Assembly (NCBI RefSeq): GCF_002002865.1
Contig: NZ_CP019508.1
Span: 496,001-560,000, forward strand
DNA: 64,000 nt
DNA from: Brevundimonas sp. LM2
GTDB taxonomy: Bacteria; Pseudomonadota; Alphaproteobacteria; Caulobacterales; Caulobacteraceae
Reading direction: 5' to 3'
The position numbers were made by a program, and so were the translations under genes. This document shows positions 19,132-30,451 of this stretch, piece by piece; the stretch's first letter is position 1; each line of letters opens with the position of its first letter. The notes under the pieces are model-generated. The model did no database searches. It worked only from the letters and a program-made list of their open reading frames with translations, and had not been told where the DNA came from.

Positions 19132-20208
19132 ATGACCGACCTCGCCGCGCTCGAACTCGACCTGATCAACGCCATCGGCAGCGCGACGACCGTCGCGGAG
19201 GTCGAGGCCGTGCGGGTCGCGGCCCTGGGCAAGACCGGCACGATCTCGGGGCTGCTCAAGGGCATGGGGGCCATGAGTCCCGACGCGCGGCGCGAGCAGG
19301 GGCCGGTGATCAACGGCCTGCGCGATCGGGTCAACGCGGGAATCGCGGCCAGGAAGGCGGAGCTGGAAGCCGCCGAATTGGACGCGCGGCTGCTGAGCGA
19401 GCGCATCGACCTGAGCCTGCCGCCGCGACCGCGGCGCAAGGGCGGGGTCCATCCGACCCTGCAGGTGATGGACGAGATGATCGCCCTGTTCGCCGAGATG
19501 GGGTTCGCGGTCGCGGAAGGGCCCGACATCGAGGACGATTTCCACAATTTCACCGCCCTGAACTTCCCGCCCAAGCATCCCGCGCGCGAGACCCACGACA
19601 CCTTCTTCCTGCGCCCGGACCCCGAGACGGGCGAGCGCAAGGTGCTGCGCACCCACACCAGCCCGGTTCAGGTGCGTACCATGCTGAGCCAGGAGCCGCC
19701 GATCCGGATCGTCGCGCCCGGCCGCACCTTCCGCAAGGACTCCGACGCCACCCACACCCCGATGTTCCATCAGATCGAGGGTCTGGTGATCGGCCGCGAC
19801 ATCCACATGGGCCATCTGAAGACCACGCTGGAGACCTTCGTGGCGCGCTTCTTCGAGCTGGACGGGATCGATGCCCGGTTCCGGCCGCACCATTTCCCCT
19901 TCACCGAGCCCTCGGCCGAGATGGACATCCGCTGCGACCGCTCGGGCGGCAAGCTGGTGCTGAACGAGGGCACCGACTGGCTGGAGATCCTGGGCTGCGG
20001 CATGGTCCACCCGAAGGTGCTGCAGAGCTGCGGCATCGATCCGGACCAGTGGCAGGGATTCGCCTTCGGCATGGGCGTCGACCGGATGGCCATGCTGAAA
20101 TACGGCGTGCCCGACCTGCGCCCTATGTTCGAGGCCGACGTGCGCTGGCTGGCCCACTACGGTTTCTCGGCCTTTGCGGCCCCCAATCCCGCCTCTGGCC
20201 TGAGCTGA
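19132..20208 (+). CDS. pheS: Phenylalanyl-tRNA synthetase alpha subunit
   Basis: The 358-residue protein has an N-terminal coiled-coil tRNA-binding arm (1-90) and the class II core. Motif 2 surrounds [12 protein letters not shown] and [18 protein letters not shown]; motif 3 is [17 protein letters not shown]. The phenylalanine pocket region includes [12 protein letters not shown]. It forms the alpha2-beta2 enzyme with PheT. A 128-codon orphan separates it from pheT, whereas the two genes are normally adjacent. Confidence 0.97.
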   Translation: MTDLAALELDLINAIGSATTVAEVEAVRVAALGKTGTISGLLKGMGAMSPDARREQGPVINGLRDRVNAGIAARKAELEAAELDARLLSERIDLSLPPRPRRKGGVHPTLQVMDEMIALFAEMGFAVAEGPDIEDDFHNFTALNFPPKHPARETHDTFFLRPDPETGERKVLRTHTSPVQVRTMLSQEPPIRIVAPGRTFRKDSDATHTPMFHQIEGLVIGRDIHMGHLKTTLETFVARFFELDGIDARFRPHHFPFTEPSAEMDIRCDRSGGKLVLNEGTDWLEILGCGMVHPKVLQSCGIDPDQWQGFAFGMGVDRMAMLKYGVPDLRPMFEADVRWLAHYGFSAFAAPNPASGLS

Positions 20209-20267
20209 CGATGGTCGTGTTCAGCGCTCGCGTGGCGCGCCGTGTTTTCTGCAGCCGGAGATGACCC

Positions 20268-20654
20268 ATGTATGACCTCGCGAAAACGGCGAACCCGCCC
20301 GAGGATCTGGGGACCCGACAGGCGTTTTCGGGCGTCCGGCTGGCACTCGGCCGGCTCGCGGAGGCGGCCGAAATCGCCCAGACGCCCCTGTCGGGCCGAC
20401 GCTTCACCGACTGCGTCATCCATGGACCGGCCATCCTGGTGCCGGGACCGGACACGCGGTTCCATCGGTGCAACATGGGCGATACGTTCGGAGACACGCG
20501 AAACCTGTTTCTGCGCGCCGCCGGCCCCCTGATCGTCGGCGGCCTGTTCATGCCGGGGTGCATGTTCGAAGGCTGCCTGTTCGTCGGCGTCGGTTTCGCC
20601 GGTGACGACGCCTTCGTCGAAGCCTTTGTCGCCAACCTGACCCCGAAAGCCTGA
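20268..20654 (+). CDS. Hypothetical protein lying between pheS and pheT
   Basis: This 128-residue protein has no signal peptide. Its second half has a pentapeptide- or beta-helix-like rhythm (FTDCVIHGPAIL, FHRCNMGDTF, NLFLRAAGPLIVGGLFMPGCMFEGCLFVGVGF), with Cys recurring roughly every 20 residues. The pattern recalls short right-handed beta-helix proteins but is too irregular to call. ATG 20268 is 59 bp after pheS and the stop is 6 bp before pheT, so it is co-transcribed with both synthetase subunits. I do not recognise a family and do not propose a function. Confidence 0.7.
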   Translation: MYDLAKTANPPEDLGTRQAFSGVRLALGRLAEAAEIAQTPLSGRRFTDCVIHGPAILVPGPDTRFHRCNMGDTFGDTRNLFLRAAGPLIVGGLFMPGCMFEGCLFVGVGFAGDDAFVEAFVANLTPKA

Positions 20655-20660
20655 CCTGCC

Positions 20661-23099
20661 GTGAAATTCACCCTCTCCTGGCTGAAAGACCATCTGGAGA
20701 CCGACGCGGACGCCGCACGGATCGCCGAGGCCATGACCATGGCCGGGCTGGAGGTCGAGCACGTCGTCGACCCGACCGTGGCCCTGGCCCCGTTCACGGT
20801 CGCCAGGATCGTCGAGGCGGTGCAGCACCCCAATGCCGACCGGCTGCGCGTCTGCCAGGTCGAGACCGTCGACGGGATGAAGGAGATCGTCTGCGGCGCG
20901 CCCAATGCGCGGGCGGGCCTGACCACCATCTACGCCCCGATCGGGGCCTATGTCCCCGGCCTGGGCGTGACCCTGGTCGAGAAGCCGGTTCGGGGCGTGG
21001 TCTCGAACGGCATGCTGTGCTCGGCCTCCGAGCTGCAGCTGGCCGACGAGAGCGACGGCATCCAGGAACTGCCGCCGGAGATCCCGGTCGGCACGCCGGT
21101 GGCCCGGCTGTTCGGGGCCGAGCCGGTGATCGATTTCGAGGTCACGCCCAACCGGCCGGACTGGCTGGGCGTCGCCGGGATCGCGCGCGACCTGGCGGCG
21201 GCGGGCGTCGGCACGCTGAAGCATTTCGACATCGCCGTGGTGCGCGGGGCCTTTCCGTCGCCGGTCTCGGTGCGGCTGGAGGCCCCCGAGATGTGCCCGG
21301 TCTTCGCCGGCCGCGTGATCCGGGGCGTGACCAACGGGCTGTCGCCGGCCTGGCTGCAGACCCGGCTCCAGGCCATCGGCCTGCGCTCGATCAACCGGCT
21401 GGTCGATGTCACCAATCTGATCGCCTATGACCGGGCGCGACCGCTGCACGTCTATGACCTTGCCAAGCTGGTCGGGACCGAGATCGTCGTGCGCGCCGGC
21501 CAGGTCTCGACCGGCAGCGCCCATATCGCCGCCGGTACGCCCGAGCATCTGATCGCCCTCGACGGCAAGACCTATGAGATCGGCGCGGACCAGTGCGTCG
21601 TCGCCGACGCCATGGGCGAGCGCCCGATCGGCCTGGGCGGGGTCATGGGCGGCGTCTCGACCGGTTGTTCGGACGAAACGACCGACGTCTTTCTGGAAAG
21701 CGCCTGGTTCGACCCGATCGTCACCGCCCAGACGGGGCGCAGCCTGACCATTAGCTCGGACGCCCAGTACCGGTTCGCGCGCGGCGTCGATCCGGCCTCG
21801 GTGGTGCCCGGCCTGGAGCTGGCGACGCGGCTGATCCTGGACCTGTGCGGCGGCGAGCCCTCCGAGGTGGTCGTGGCCGGCCAGGCCCCGGCCGATCCCG
21901 CCCCCTTCGCCTTCGACCCCGCCTATGTGCAGCGCCTGTCCGGCATGACCCTGGACGACGACCGCATCGGTACCATCCTGGGCCAGCTCGGCTTCCGGGT
22001 CACGGCCGCCGCGCCGGGCCAGGCCGAACCCTGGACCGTGACCCCGCCGTCGTGGCGGCGCGATGTCGAGGGCCGGGCCGATCTGGTCGAGGAGGTCACC
22101 CGCATCCACGGCTTCCAGCACCTGCCGTCCACCCCCCTGCCGGATCAGGGCTCGCCGTCGAAGGGCGTGCTGAACCCGCGCCAGACCCGGGTGCGGATCG
22201 CCCGCCGGGCCCTGGCGGCCCTGGGCTATTCGGAGGCCGTCACCTGGTCGTTCACCCGGCGCGACATCGCCGGCCTGTTCGGCGGCGGGGACGCGCGGCT
22301 GGTGGTCGACAACCCGATCGCCTCGGACCTGGACTGCATGCGCCCGTCGATCCTGCCCAACCTGATCCAGGCGGCGGCGCGCAACGCCGCGCGCGGCCAT
22401 GCCGACGTCGCCCTGTTCGAGATCGGGCCCATCTATCTGGGTGACCAGCCGGGCGACCAGCGGACCGTCATCGCGGGCCTGGTCTCGGCCCGGGCCGCGC
22501 GGCACTGGACCGGCGCGGGCGAGGATCCCCTGTTCGGGCTGAAGGGTGACCTGATGGCCGTGCTGGAGGCCATCGGTGCCCCGGTCGCCTCGTTGCAGCT
22601 GGCCCAGGGGTCGAACCGCGACTGGTGGCATCCGGGCCGGTCGGCGCGCCTGCAGCTGGGGCCCAAGACCGTCATCGCCGAGTTCGGGGCGGTGCACCCG
22701 CGCGTGCTCAAGGCGCTGGACGCCGACGGGCCGATGCTGGCCTTCGAGATCGTCCTCGACGCGGTGCCGGAGCCGAAATCCAAGGGCACCAAGGCGCGCG
22801 GCAACGCCGACCTGCCCAATCTGATGCCCCTGACCCGCGACTTCGCCTTCGTCGTCGCCGACGATCGGGCGGCGGGCGATCTGGTGCGGGCGGTGCAGGG
22901 GGCGGACAAGGCCCTGATCGCCGAGGTCCGGGTGTTCGACGTCTATCGCGGACCGGGCGTGGACGAGGGCTTCAAGTCGGTCGCCCTCGAGGTCGTGATC
23001 CAGCCGCGCGAGGCCACCCTGACCGAGGCCGAGATCGAGGCCCTGTCGGCGCGCGTCGTGGCGGCCGCTGAAAAGCTGGGTGCGCGCCTCAGGTCCTGA
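20661..23099 (+). CDS. pheT: Phenylalanyl-tRNA synthetase beta subunit
   Basis: The 812-residue protein has the full bacterial domain order: EMAP/OB tRNA-binding domain (about 40-150), B3/4 editing domain (about 215-380), B5 domain (about 405-480), catalytic-like core and a C-terminal FDX-ACB anticodon-binding domain (about 715-812). It edits Tyr-tRNA(Phe) and completes the PheS2T2 synthetase. It starts with GTG, 6 bp after the preceding orphan. No terminator was seen in the following 169-bp gap. Confidence 0.97.
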   Translation: MKFTLSWLKDHLETDADAARIAEAMTMAGLEVEHVVDPTVALAPFTVARIVEAVQHPNADRLRVCQVETVDGMKEIVCGAPNARAGLTTIYAPIGAYVPGLGVTLVEKPVRGVVSNGMLCSASELQLADESDGIQELPPEIPVGTPVARLFGAEPVIDFEVTPNRPDWLGVAGIARDLAAAGVGTLKHFDIAVVRGAFPSPVSVRLEAPEMCPVFAGRVIRGVTNGLSPAWLQTRLQAIGLRSINRLVDVTNLIAYDRARPLHVYDLAKLVGTEIVVRAGQVSTGSAHIAAGTPEHLIALDGKTYEIGADQCVVADAMGERPIGLGGVMGGVSTGCSDETTDVFLESAWFDPIVTAQTGRSLTISSDAQYRFARGVDPASVVPGLELATRLILDLCGGEPSEVVVAGQAPADPAPFAFDPAYVQRLSGMTLDDDRIGTILGQLGFRVTAAAPGQAEPWTVTPPSWRRDVEGRADLVEEVTRIHGFQHLPSTPLPDQGSPSKGVLNPRQTRVRIARRALAALGYSEAVTWSFTRRDIAGLFGGGDARLVVDNPIASDLDCMRPSILPNLIQAAARNAARGHADVALFEIGPIYLGDQPGDQRTVIAGLVSARAARHWTGAGEDPLFGLKGDLMAVLEAIGAPVASLQLAQGSNRDWWHPGRSARLQLGPKTVIAEFGAVHPRVLKALDADGPMLAFEIVLDAVPEPKSKGTKARGNADLPNLMPLTRDFAFVVADDRAAGDLVRAVQGADKALIAEVRVFDVYRGPGVDEGFKSVALEVVIQPREATLTEAEIEALSARVVAAAEKLGARLRS

Positions 23100-23268
23100 G
23101 CCGTCGACGGTCAACAGGAAATCCGGGCTCCCGCCGTCTGCGAAGGTGTCACGCGCGCCAGCCAGCCCGCCGGGTAAGGTCTGGTTAACCCTGAAGCCGC
23201 AAGGCTGCCGTAAAAGGCGACGACTGTATGGTCACGCCTGATTGGCCGACTCGTCCGGGGACCACACC

Positions 23269-23883
23269 ATGCACCGCCGCCACCTGATCCAGACCGGTTT
23301 CGCCGCCACGGCCCTGACGGCGCTCGGGGCCTGCGCCTCGACCGCGCAGCAGCCGAACGATCCGCGCTATCCGATCGCCTCGGACACCACGGCCAATGCC
23401 TATACGGCCGACGAACTGGTCGCCGCCGGTTCGCGCGAACTGGGCATCGCGGCCGAGGCCATGGGCGCGGCGATCGAGCGGATCTTCGCCGACCAGGGCG
23501 ACCGCCCCACCGCCTATATCGCGGGCGAGGAGGCGGCCGGCGCCGCCGGCATCGGCCTGCGTTACGGCCGCGGGGCCCTGCACATGAAGGACCTGTCAGC
23601 CTCGCAGGAGGTGTTCTGGCAGGGCATCTCGATCGGCTGGGACATCGGCGGCAACGCCAGCCGGGTCTTCACCCTGTGCTACGGCCTGTATGCGCCGGAC
23701 GCCATCTATCGCCGCTATCCGGGGGTCGAGGGTTCGGCCTATCTGGTCGGGGGCGTGGGGGTGAACTACCAGCGCGCCGACGGCATCGTCCTGGCCCCGG
23801 TCCGCACCGGCGTCGGCCTGCGCCTGGGGGCCAACGTCGGCACCATGGCCTACAGCCGCCAGCGGAACCTGCTGCCGTTCTAG
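23269..23883 (+). CDS. DUF1134 domain lipoprotein
   Basis: A 204-residue protein with a lipoprotein signal peptide: a basic start (MHRRHLIQTG), a hydrophobic core and lipobox LGAC with Cys22. A DUF1134 domain fills the C-terminal half (EVFWQGISIGWDIGGNASRVFTLCYGL ... VEGSAYLVGGVGVNYQ ... LAPVRTGVGLRLGANVG). The family is common in Alphaproteobacteria and has no known function; the export signal places it in the envelope. ATG 23269 is chosen over an in-frame TTG at 23242 because it starts the signal peptide. Its stop overlaps the next gene's stop in a shared CTAG. Confidence 0.85.
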   Translation: MHRRHLIQTGFAATALTALGACASTAQQPNDPRYPIASDTTANAYTADELVAAGSRELGIAAEAMGAAIERIFADQGDRPTAYIAGEEAAGAAGIGLRYGRGALHMKDLSASQEVFWQGISIGWDIGGNASRVFTLCYGLYAPDAIYRRYPGVEGSAYLVGGVGVNYQRADGIVLAPVRTGVGLRLGANVGTMAYSRQRNLLPF

Positions 23884-24758
23884 GGAGCCCTCTCCCTTGG
23901 GGAGAGGGTAGCTTCGAGCCCCTCCCGCCACGTCGGATACAGCGGTCGCCAGCCCAGCTCCGCCTTGGCGCGGGCGTTCGAGATGCGTTTGGATTCGAGG
24001 TAGAACCGCCGCATCCCCTCGGACACCGAGGGATCGGTCCAGTCGACCTCGGGCGGGCTGGGCAGGCCCATGCGGGCGGCGGCCCAGCTCATGACCACGT
24101 CGGCGGACGATGGCGCGTCGTCGGTCAGGTTATAGGCGGCCCCCGGGTGCGGCCGGGCCATCGAGGCGAACATGCCGGACACCGCGTCCTCGACATGGAC
24201 CCGGTTGAAGATCTGGCCAGGCTTCTTGACGATCCGGGCCGAGCCGTCGCGCAGCCGGTCGACCACTGACCGGCCGGGGCCGTAGATGCCGGGCAGGCGG
24301 AAGATCTGCACCGTCAGCCCCATGCCGCGCCCGGCGTCCAGCCAGTCGGCCTCGGCCCGGACCCGGCGCGCGCCCTCCAGACTGGCGGCGTTCAGGGCGT
24401 CGTCCTCGAACACCCAGCCGCCCGCCCGGTCGCCATAGACGGCGGTGGAGGAGATATAGCCGATCCAGTCGGGATAGGCGGCGCTGGCGCTGAGGGCCGG
24501 CAGAAGGCCCCGAAGGCCGGGGCAGCCGCGCGCATCGGGCGGGGCGGTGATCAGGATGGCGGAGGCCCCGGCGACGGCGGCCTGCAGGCTCGCGGCGTCG
24601 TCCGGATCGACCGCAGCGATGCCGTCGGCCGCCAGAGCGGCGCGCCGGGCGGCGTCGCGCGAGGTGGCGATCACGCCCATGCCCCGGGACAGCGCCTCAC
24701 GCGCGACGCCCTGTCCCAAATAGCCGGCCCCGAAGATCAGCAGCGACGGGGACGTCAT
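23880..24758 (-). CDS. NAD(P)-binding SDR/epimerase-like protein (YeeZ type)
   Basis: A 292-residue extended-SDR protein with an N-terminal GAGYLGQG dinucleotide motif (residues 10-17), an SSTAVYG active-site strand and FRLPGIYGPGRSVVDRL. It lacks the usual YxxxK, as YeeZ-type members do, so a catalytic role is uncertain. It is 8 bp downstream of sqdB on the same strand. Its last codons (TLSPRERAP) are formed by a short palindromic element, so the C terminus has been extended by repeat DNA. Confidence 0.82.
   Translation of the reverse strand: MTSPSLLIFGAGYLGQGVAREALSRGMGVIATSRDAARRAALAADGIAAVDPDDAASLQAAVAGASAILITAPPDARGCPGLRGLLPALSASAAYPDWIGYISSTAVYGDRAGGWVFEDDALNAASLEGARRVRAEADWLDAGRGMGLTVQIFRLPGIYGPGRSVVDRLRDGSARIVKKPGQIFNRVHVEDAVSGMFASMARPHPGAAYNLTDDAPSSADVVMSWAAARMGLPSPPEVDWTDPSVSEGMRRFYLESKRISNARAKAELGWRPLYPTWREGLEATLSPRERAP
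23888..23908. repeat. Short palindromic REP-like element inside the 3' end of the SDR gene
   Basis: CCCTCTCCC and GGGAGAGGG form a perfect 9-bp stem around a TTG loop. It sits between two converging genes that also share a stop, so it may act as a bidirectional terminator as well as a repeat. Its CTCTCCC/GGGAGAG arms match the outer arms of the hairpin after sucD (44981-45011). Confidence 0.6.
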
Positions 24759-24766
24759 GGGGGCGG

Positions 24767-26020
24767 TCAGCCGACGACCTTCACGCGCGCCGGGCGCGGC
24801 TCGGCGGGGCGCGACGTCGGGGTCGCACAGGCCGGGGCGGCCTTGAGGGCTTCGGCCCGGGTGCCGTTCCAGGCGGAGACGCAGGGGATCTTGCTGCAGT
24901 CGGCGCGGTCGGCATAGCGGCGGGCGATGTCTGTGACGTCGGCCATCAGACCCTCGGCCAGGGTGATGGGCTTCAGCCCCAGGTCGCGGAACTGGTCGTT
25001 GGCGACGACCAGCTCGTTCTCGTCGGCCTCCTGCCTCGGATTGGCGACATTGTGGATCTCGGCCCCGGTCATGCCGGCGACCAGGGCGGCCAGGTCGCGG
25101 ACCCGGCGGCTTTCGGTCATCTGGTTGAGGATCTTGACCCGTTCGCCCGATTTCGGCGGGTTCTTCAGCGCCAGCTCGACGCAGCGCACCGTGTCCTGGA
25201 TGTGGATGAAGGCCCGGGTCTGGCCGCCCGTGCCGTGCACCGTCAGCGGATGGCCCAGCGCGCCCTGCATCAGGAACCGGTTCAGCACCGTGCCGTAGTC
25301 GCCGTCATAGTCGAACCGGTTGATCAGACGCTCGTCCAGCCGGGTCTCCTCGGTCTGAGCCCCCCAGACGATCCCCTGGTGCAGGTCGGTGATCCGGACG
25401 CCGTCGTTCTTGGCGTAGAACTGAAACAGCAGGGCGTCCTGGGTCTTGGTCATATGATAGATTGAGCCCGGATTGGGCGGAAACAGGATCTCCTGCTCGG
25501 TCGGGCCGAAATCGGTCTGGACCGTGACGGTCAGATAGCCCTCGGGAATGCGCAGACCGGCGGTGGTGTAGCCATAGACCCCCATGGTCCCCAGGTGGGC
25601 CAGGTGGACGTCCAGCCCGCTCTCGACGATGGCGGCCAGCAGATGGTTGGTGGCGTTGATGTTGTTGTCGACGGTGTAGAGCTTGTGCCGCGCCGACTTC
25701 ATCGAATAGGGGGCGGCGCGCTGCTCGGCGAAATGGACCACGCTGTCGGGCGTCTCGTCGCGGATCAGGGCGACCAGGCCGTCGAAATCCTTGCCGACGG
25801 TCAGGTCGACGAAGCCGATGTCGCGCCCGGAGACCTCTTTCCAGGCCGCGATCCGGTCCTGGATCGTACCGATCGGGGTCAGGGACTGGACGCCCAGTTC
25901 CACGTCGATGTCGCGGCGGCTCAGATTGTCGACGATCACGACCTCCCAGCCCCGCGCCGACAGATGCAGCGCCGTCGGCCAGCCGCAGAATCCATCCCCG
26001 CCCAGAACCAGAACCTTCAT
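24767..26020 (-). CDS. sqdB: UDP-sulfoquinovose synthase (SqdB/SQD1 type)
   Basis: This 417-residue extended SDR carries SqdB-specific blocks: GGDGFCGWPTALHL at the NAD site, IVDNLSRRDID, SVVHFAEQRAAPYSM, and a GQTRAFIHIQDTVRC segment near the C-terminal domain. Catalytic Thr145 (LGTMGVYG) and Tyr188/Lys192 (SIYHMTK) are present. The family converts UDP-glucose and sulfite to UDP-sulfoquinovose, precursor of the sulfolipid SQDG. The upstream gene is galU, which makes UDP-glucose. No SqdD/SqdX glycosyltransferase is in the window, so lipid formation depends on a gene elsewhere. The C-terminal Pro/Ala-rich tail (about 390-417) is extra to the fold. Confidence 0.85.
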   Translation of the reverse strand: MKVLVLGGDGFCGWPTALHLSARGWEVVIVDNLSRRDIDVELGVQSLTPIGTIQDRIAAWKEVSGRDIGFVDLTVGKDFDGLVALIRDETPDSVVHFAEQRAAPYSMKSARHKLYTVDNNINATNHLLAAIVESGLDVHLAHLGTMGVYGYTTAGLRIPEGYLTVTVQTDFGPTEQEILFPPNPGSIYHMTKTQDALLFQFYAKNDGVRITDLHQGIVWGAQTEETRLDERLINRFDYDGDYGTVLNRFLMQGALGHPLTVHGTGGQTRAFIHIQDTVRCVELALKNPPKSGERVKILNQMTESRRVRDLAALVAGMTGAEIHNVANPRQEADENELVVANDQFRDLGLKPITLAEGLMADVTDIARRYADRADCSKIPCVSAWNGTRAEALKAAPACATPTSRPAEPRPARVKVVG

Positions 26021-26121
26021 GCCGACGCTTCCTCTGTGTTTCGCACAGGCCTAGCCGATGCGGACCGAAGGACAAAGCGTGGCAGTTTCGCCCATACCCC
26101 GCGAGGGGGCCGGCGAAGCGG

Positions 26122-27000
26122 TCAGATCATGTCCGACAGGGCGGCGCGGGCGGCTTCCCCCAGAGTGGCGTGATTCAAGGCATAGGCCACGTTGGCGCGC
26201 AGCAGGCCGACGGGGTCGCCGCAGTCGTAGGTCGCGCCCTCATACTCCAGGGCGTGAAAATCCTTGACCTTCATCAGCCGGGCCATGGCGTCGGTCAGCT
26301 GGATCTCGCCACCGGCGCCGGTCTGCTGGTCGGCCAGCAGGGGGAAGATGTCGGGCGTCAGGATGTACCGACCGGAGATGAACAGGTTCGACGGCTCGGT
26401 GCCCAGCGGCGGCTTCTCGACCATGCCGGTCATGCGGTTCAGCCGGCCGTCCTGACCGTCGAGGGCGACGATGCCGTATTTGTGCGTCTCGCCGGCCGGG
26501 GCCTGCTCGACCACGACGACGTTGCCGCCGGTCTGTTCATGGGCGGCGATGGCCTGTTTCAGGGCGGGCGTGTCGGCCATCATCAGCATGTCGGGCAGGA
26601 TGACGGCGAAAGGCTCGTCGCCGATCAGGTCGCGGGCGCAGAAGACGGCATGGCCCAGACCCAGGGGGGCCATCTGACGAACGAAGCTCATCTCGCCGGG
26701 ATTCGGCAGGTCGGCGGTGACCAGTTCCAGGATCGCGTCCTTGCCCTTGGCCTTCAGGATGCTCTCCATCTCGACCGCATGGTCGAAATAGTCCTCGATC
26801 GACCCCTGACCGCGCCCGACGACGAAGATGATGTGCTCGATGCCCGAGGCCCGCGCCTCGTCGACGATATGGGCCAGGATGGGCCGGTCGAACACATTCA
26901 GCATGTTCTTGGGCGTGGTCTTGGCGGCGGGCAGGATGCGTGTGCCCAGGCCAGCAACAGGCAGCACGGCCTTGCGGACGCGCGACGACGATTGGCTCAT
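26122..27000 (-). CDS. galU: UTP-glucose-1-phosphate uridylyltransferase
   Basis: A 292-residue nucleotidyltransferase with N-terminal PVAGLGTRILPAAKTTPKNML, the GalU form of the GxGTRxLPxTK signature, and the FAVILPDML and MVEKP motifs of the active site. It makes UDP-glucose from UTP and glucose-1-phosphate. It lies upstream of sqdB on the same strand with a 101-bp spacer and 74 bp downstream of glmS, so the three may share a transcript. UDP-glucose is the direct substrate of SqdB. Confidence 0.95.
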   Translation of the reverse strand: MSQSSSRVRKAVLPVAGLGTRILPAAKTTPKNMLNVFDRPILAHIVDEARASGIEHIIFVVGRGQGSIEDYFDHAVEMESILKAKGKDAILELVTADLPNPGEMSFVRQMAPLGLGHAVFCARDLIGDEPFAVILPDMLMMADTPALKQAIAAHEQTGGNVVVVEQAPAGETHKYGIVALDGQDGRLNRMTGMVEKPPLGTEPSNLFISGRYILTPDIFPLLADQQTGAGGEIQLTDAMARLMKVKDFHALEYEGATYDCGDPVGLLRANVAYALNHATLGEAARAALSDMI

Positions 27001-27074
27001 GCGTGTGGTTCCCCTGACAGCAAGGCGACCCTAACGCATGTCGCGGGTTTTCGAAGCCCGGCCGAACAAGAAAT

Positions 27075-28895
<1,821 letters not shown>

Positions 28896-29051
28896 GGATG
28901 GGTGTTCTCGCTCGCAGGCCCGCTTGGTGTCGAGGATGACGGACGGGATCGTCTGCTCTAGGACCAGTTTGCACGGCCGACACCTAAAAACCGGTTTCGC
29001 CAGATTTCCGGTGTCAGATGCCGGTCAGACGACACGTCACGGAGGACCGCC
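28896..29051. promoter_or_regulatory. Divergent glmS-glmM promoter region
   Basis: This 156-bp region must drive both hexosamine-pathway genes in opposite directions, which would allow joint control. I saw no clear operator or palindrome. The glmM end carries GGAGG (29041-29045). Confidence 0.4.
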
Positions 29052-30401
29052 TTGGGCGAGCGCAAATATTTCGGCACCGACGGCATTCGCGGTCGCGCCA
29101 ACACCAGTCCCATGACGGCCGAGATCGCGCTGCGCGTCGGCCTCGCGGCGGGCAGGCTGTTCATGTCGGGTGACGACCGCCGTCATCTGGTGGTGATCGG
29201 CAAGGACACGCGGCTGAGCGGCTATATGATCGAACCGGCCCTGGTGGCGGGCTTCGCCTCGGTCGGCATGGACGTGCGCACCTTCGGCCCGATCCCTACA
29301 CCCGGCGTGGCCATGATGACCCGCTCCATGCGGGCGGACCTGGGGGTGATGATCTCGGCCTCGCACAACGACTATGCCGACAACGGCATCAAGCTGTTCG
29401 GCCCGGACGGCTACAAGCTGTCGGACGAGATCGAGCTGCAGATCGAGGCGATGATGGACGCCGGCCTGGACGAGGGCCTGGCCCCGTCGAACCGGCTGGG
29501 CCGGGTCAAGCGCATCGACGACGCCCCGCCCCGCTATATCGAGATCGCCAAGGCGGCCTTTCCGCGCCACCTGTCGCTGTCGGGCCTGCGCATCGCCGTG
29601 GATTGCGCCAACGGGGCCGGATACCGGGTCGCGCCCACCACCCTGTTCGAACTGGGGGCGGAGGTCTGCGCCGTGGGGGTGTCGCCGAACGGGACCAACA
29701 TCAACGCCGACTGCGGCTCGACCCATCCGGAGACCCTGGCGGCGGCGGTCAAGCAATACCGCGCCGACATCGGCATCGCCCTGGACGGGGACGCCGACCG
29801 GCTGATCATCTGCGACGAGACCGGCAAGGTGGTCGACGGCGACCAGATCATGGCCCTGATCGGCCGCGACTGGGCCCGGCGCGGGCAGCTGAAGGGCGGG
29901 GGCGTGGTCGCCACGGTCATGTCCAATCTCGGCCTCGAACGGGCGCTGAAGGCCGACGGCCTGACGCTGGAGCGGACCAAGGTCGGCGACCGCTATGTGA
30001 TGGAGCGGATGCGCGAGGGCGGGTTCAACCTGGGCGGCGAACAGTCCGGCCACCTGATCCTGCACGACCATGCCACCACGGGCGACGGCCTCATGGCGGC
30101 GCTCCAGGTCCTGGCGGTCCTGGTCGAGAGCGGCCAGCCCATGAGCGAGCTGGCGCGCCAGTTCGAGCCGGTCCCGCAACTGCTGCAGAACGTGCGGTTC
30201 AACGGCGGCAAACCGCTGGAGAACGCCGCGGTCAAGGCGGCCATCGCCGAGGGCGAGGCCGTCCTGAACGGTCAGGGGCGCCTGCTGGTCCGGCCCTCCG
30301 GCACGGAGAAGCTGATCCGGGTCATGGCCGAGGGCGACGACGGGGCCCTGGTCAAACGGGTGGTCGCCGATGTGGCCGCGGCGGTGAAGGCCGCGGGCTA
30401 A
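29052..30401 (+). CDS. glmM: Phosphoglucosamine mutase
   Basis: The 449-residue alpha-D-phosphohexomutase has an N-terminal [13 protein letters not shown], the phosphoserine loop [12 protein letters not shown] (Ser104), the metal loop DGDADR, the sugar loop GGEQSGH and the phosphate loop [12 protein letters not shown]. It converts glucosamine-6-phosphate to glucosamine-1-phosphate. The start codon is TTG: GGAGG is 6 nt upstream, the protein starts exactly where GlmM proteins normally do, and no ATG or GTG fits. Confidence 0.96.
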   Translation: MGERKYFGTDGIRGRANTSPMTAEIALRVGLAAGRLFMSGDDRRHLVVIGKDTRLSGYMIEPALVAGFASVGMDVRTFGPIPTPGVAMMTRSMRADLGVMISASHNDYADNGIKLFGPDGYKLSDEIELQIEAMMDAGLDEGLAPSNRLGRVKRIDDAPPRYIEIAKAAFPRHLSLSGLRIAVDCANGAGYRVAPTTLFELGAEVCAVGVSPNGTNINADCGSTHPETLAAAVKQYRADIGIALDGDADRLIICDETGKVVDGDQIMALIGRDWARRGQLKGGGVVATVMSNLGLERALKADGLTLERTKVGDRYVMERMREGGFNLGGEQSGHLILHDHATTGDGLMAALQVLAVLVESGQPMSELARQFEPVPQLLQNVRFNGGKPLENAAVKAAIAEGEAVLNGQGRLLVRPSGTEKLIRVMAEGDDGALVKRVVADVAAAVKAAG

Positions 30402-30451
30402 ACGGTCGCACCCGTGCCTTAAATCAATGTTCAGCCTGGGCACGCCATAGG

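Noticed and set aside
23184..23190. GTTAACC after pheT (and TTAACC near 6307) as CtrA boxes.
   Set aside because: The second TTAA half-site seven bases away is missing in both cases.
23880..24758. The SDR next to sqdB as SqdC, the reductase of sulfolipid clusters.
   Set aside because: Its motifs are of the YeeZ type and no SqdC-specific feature was recognised; position alone is not enough.
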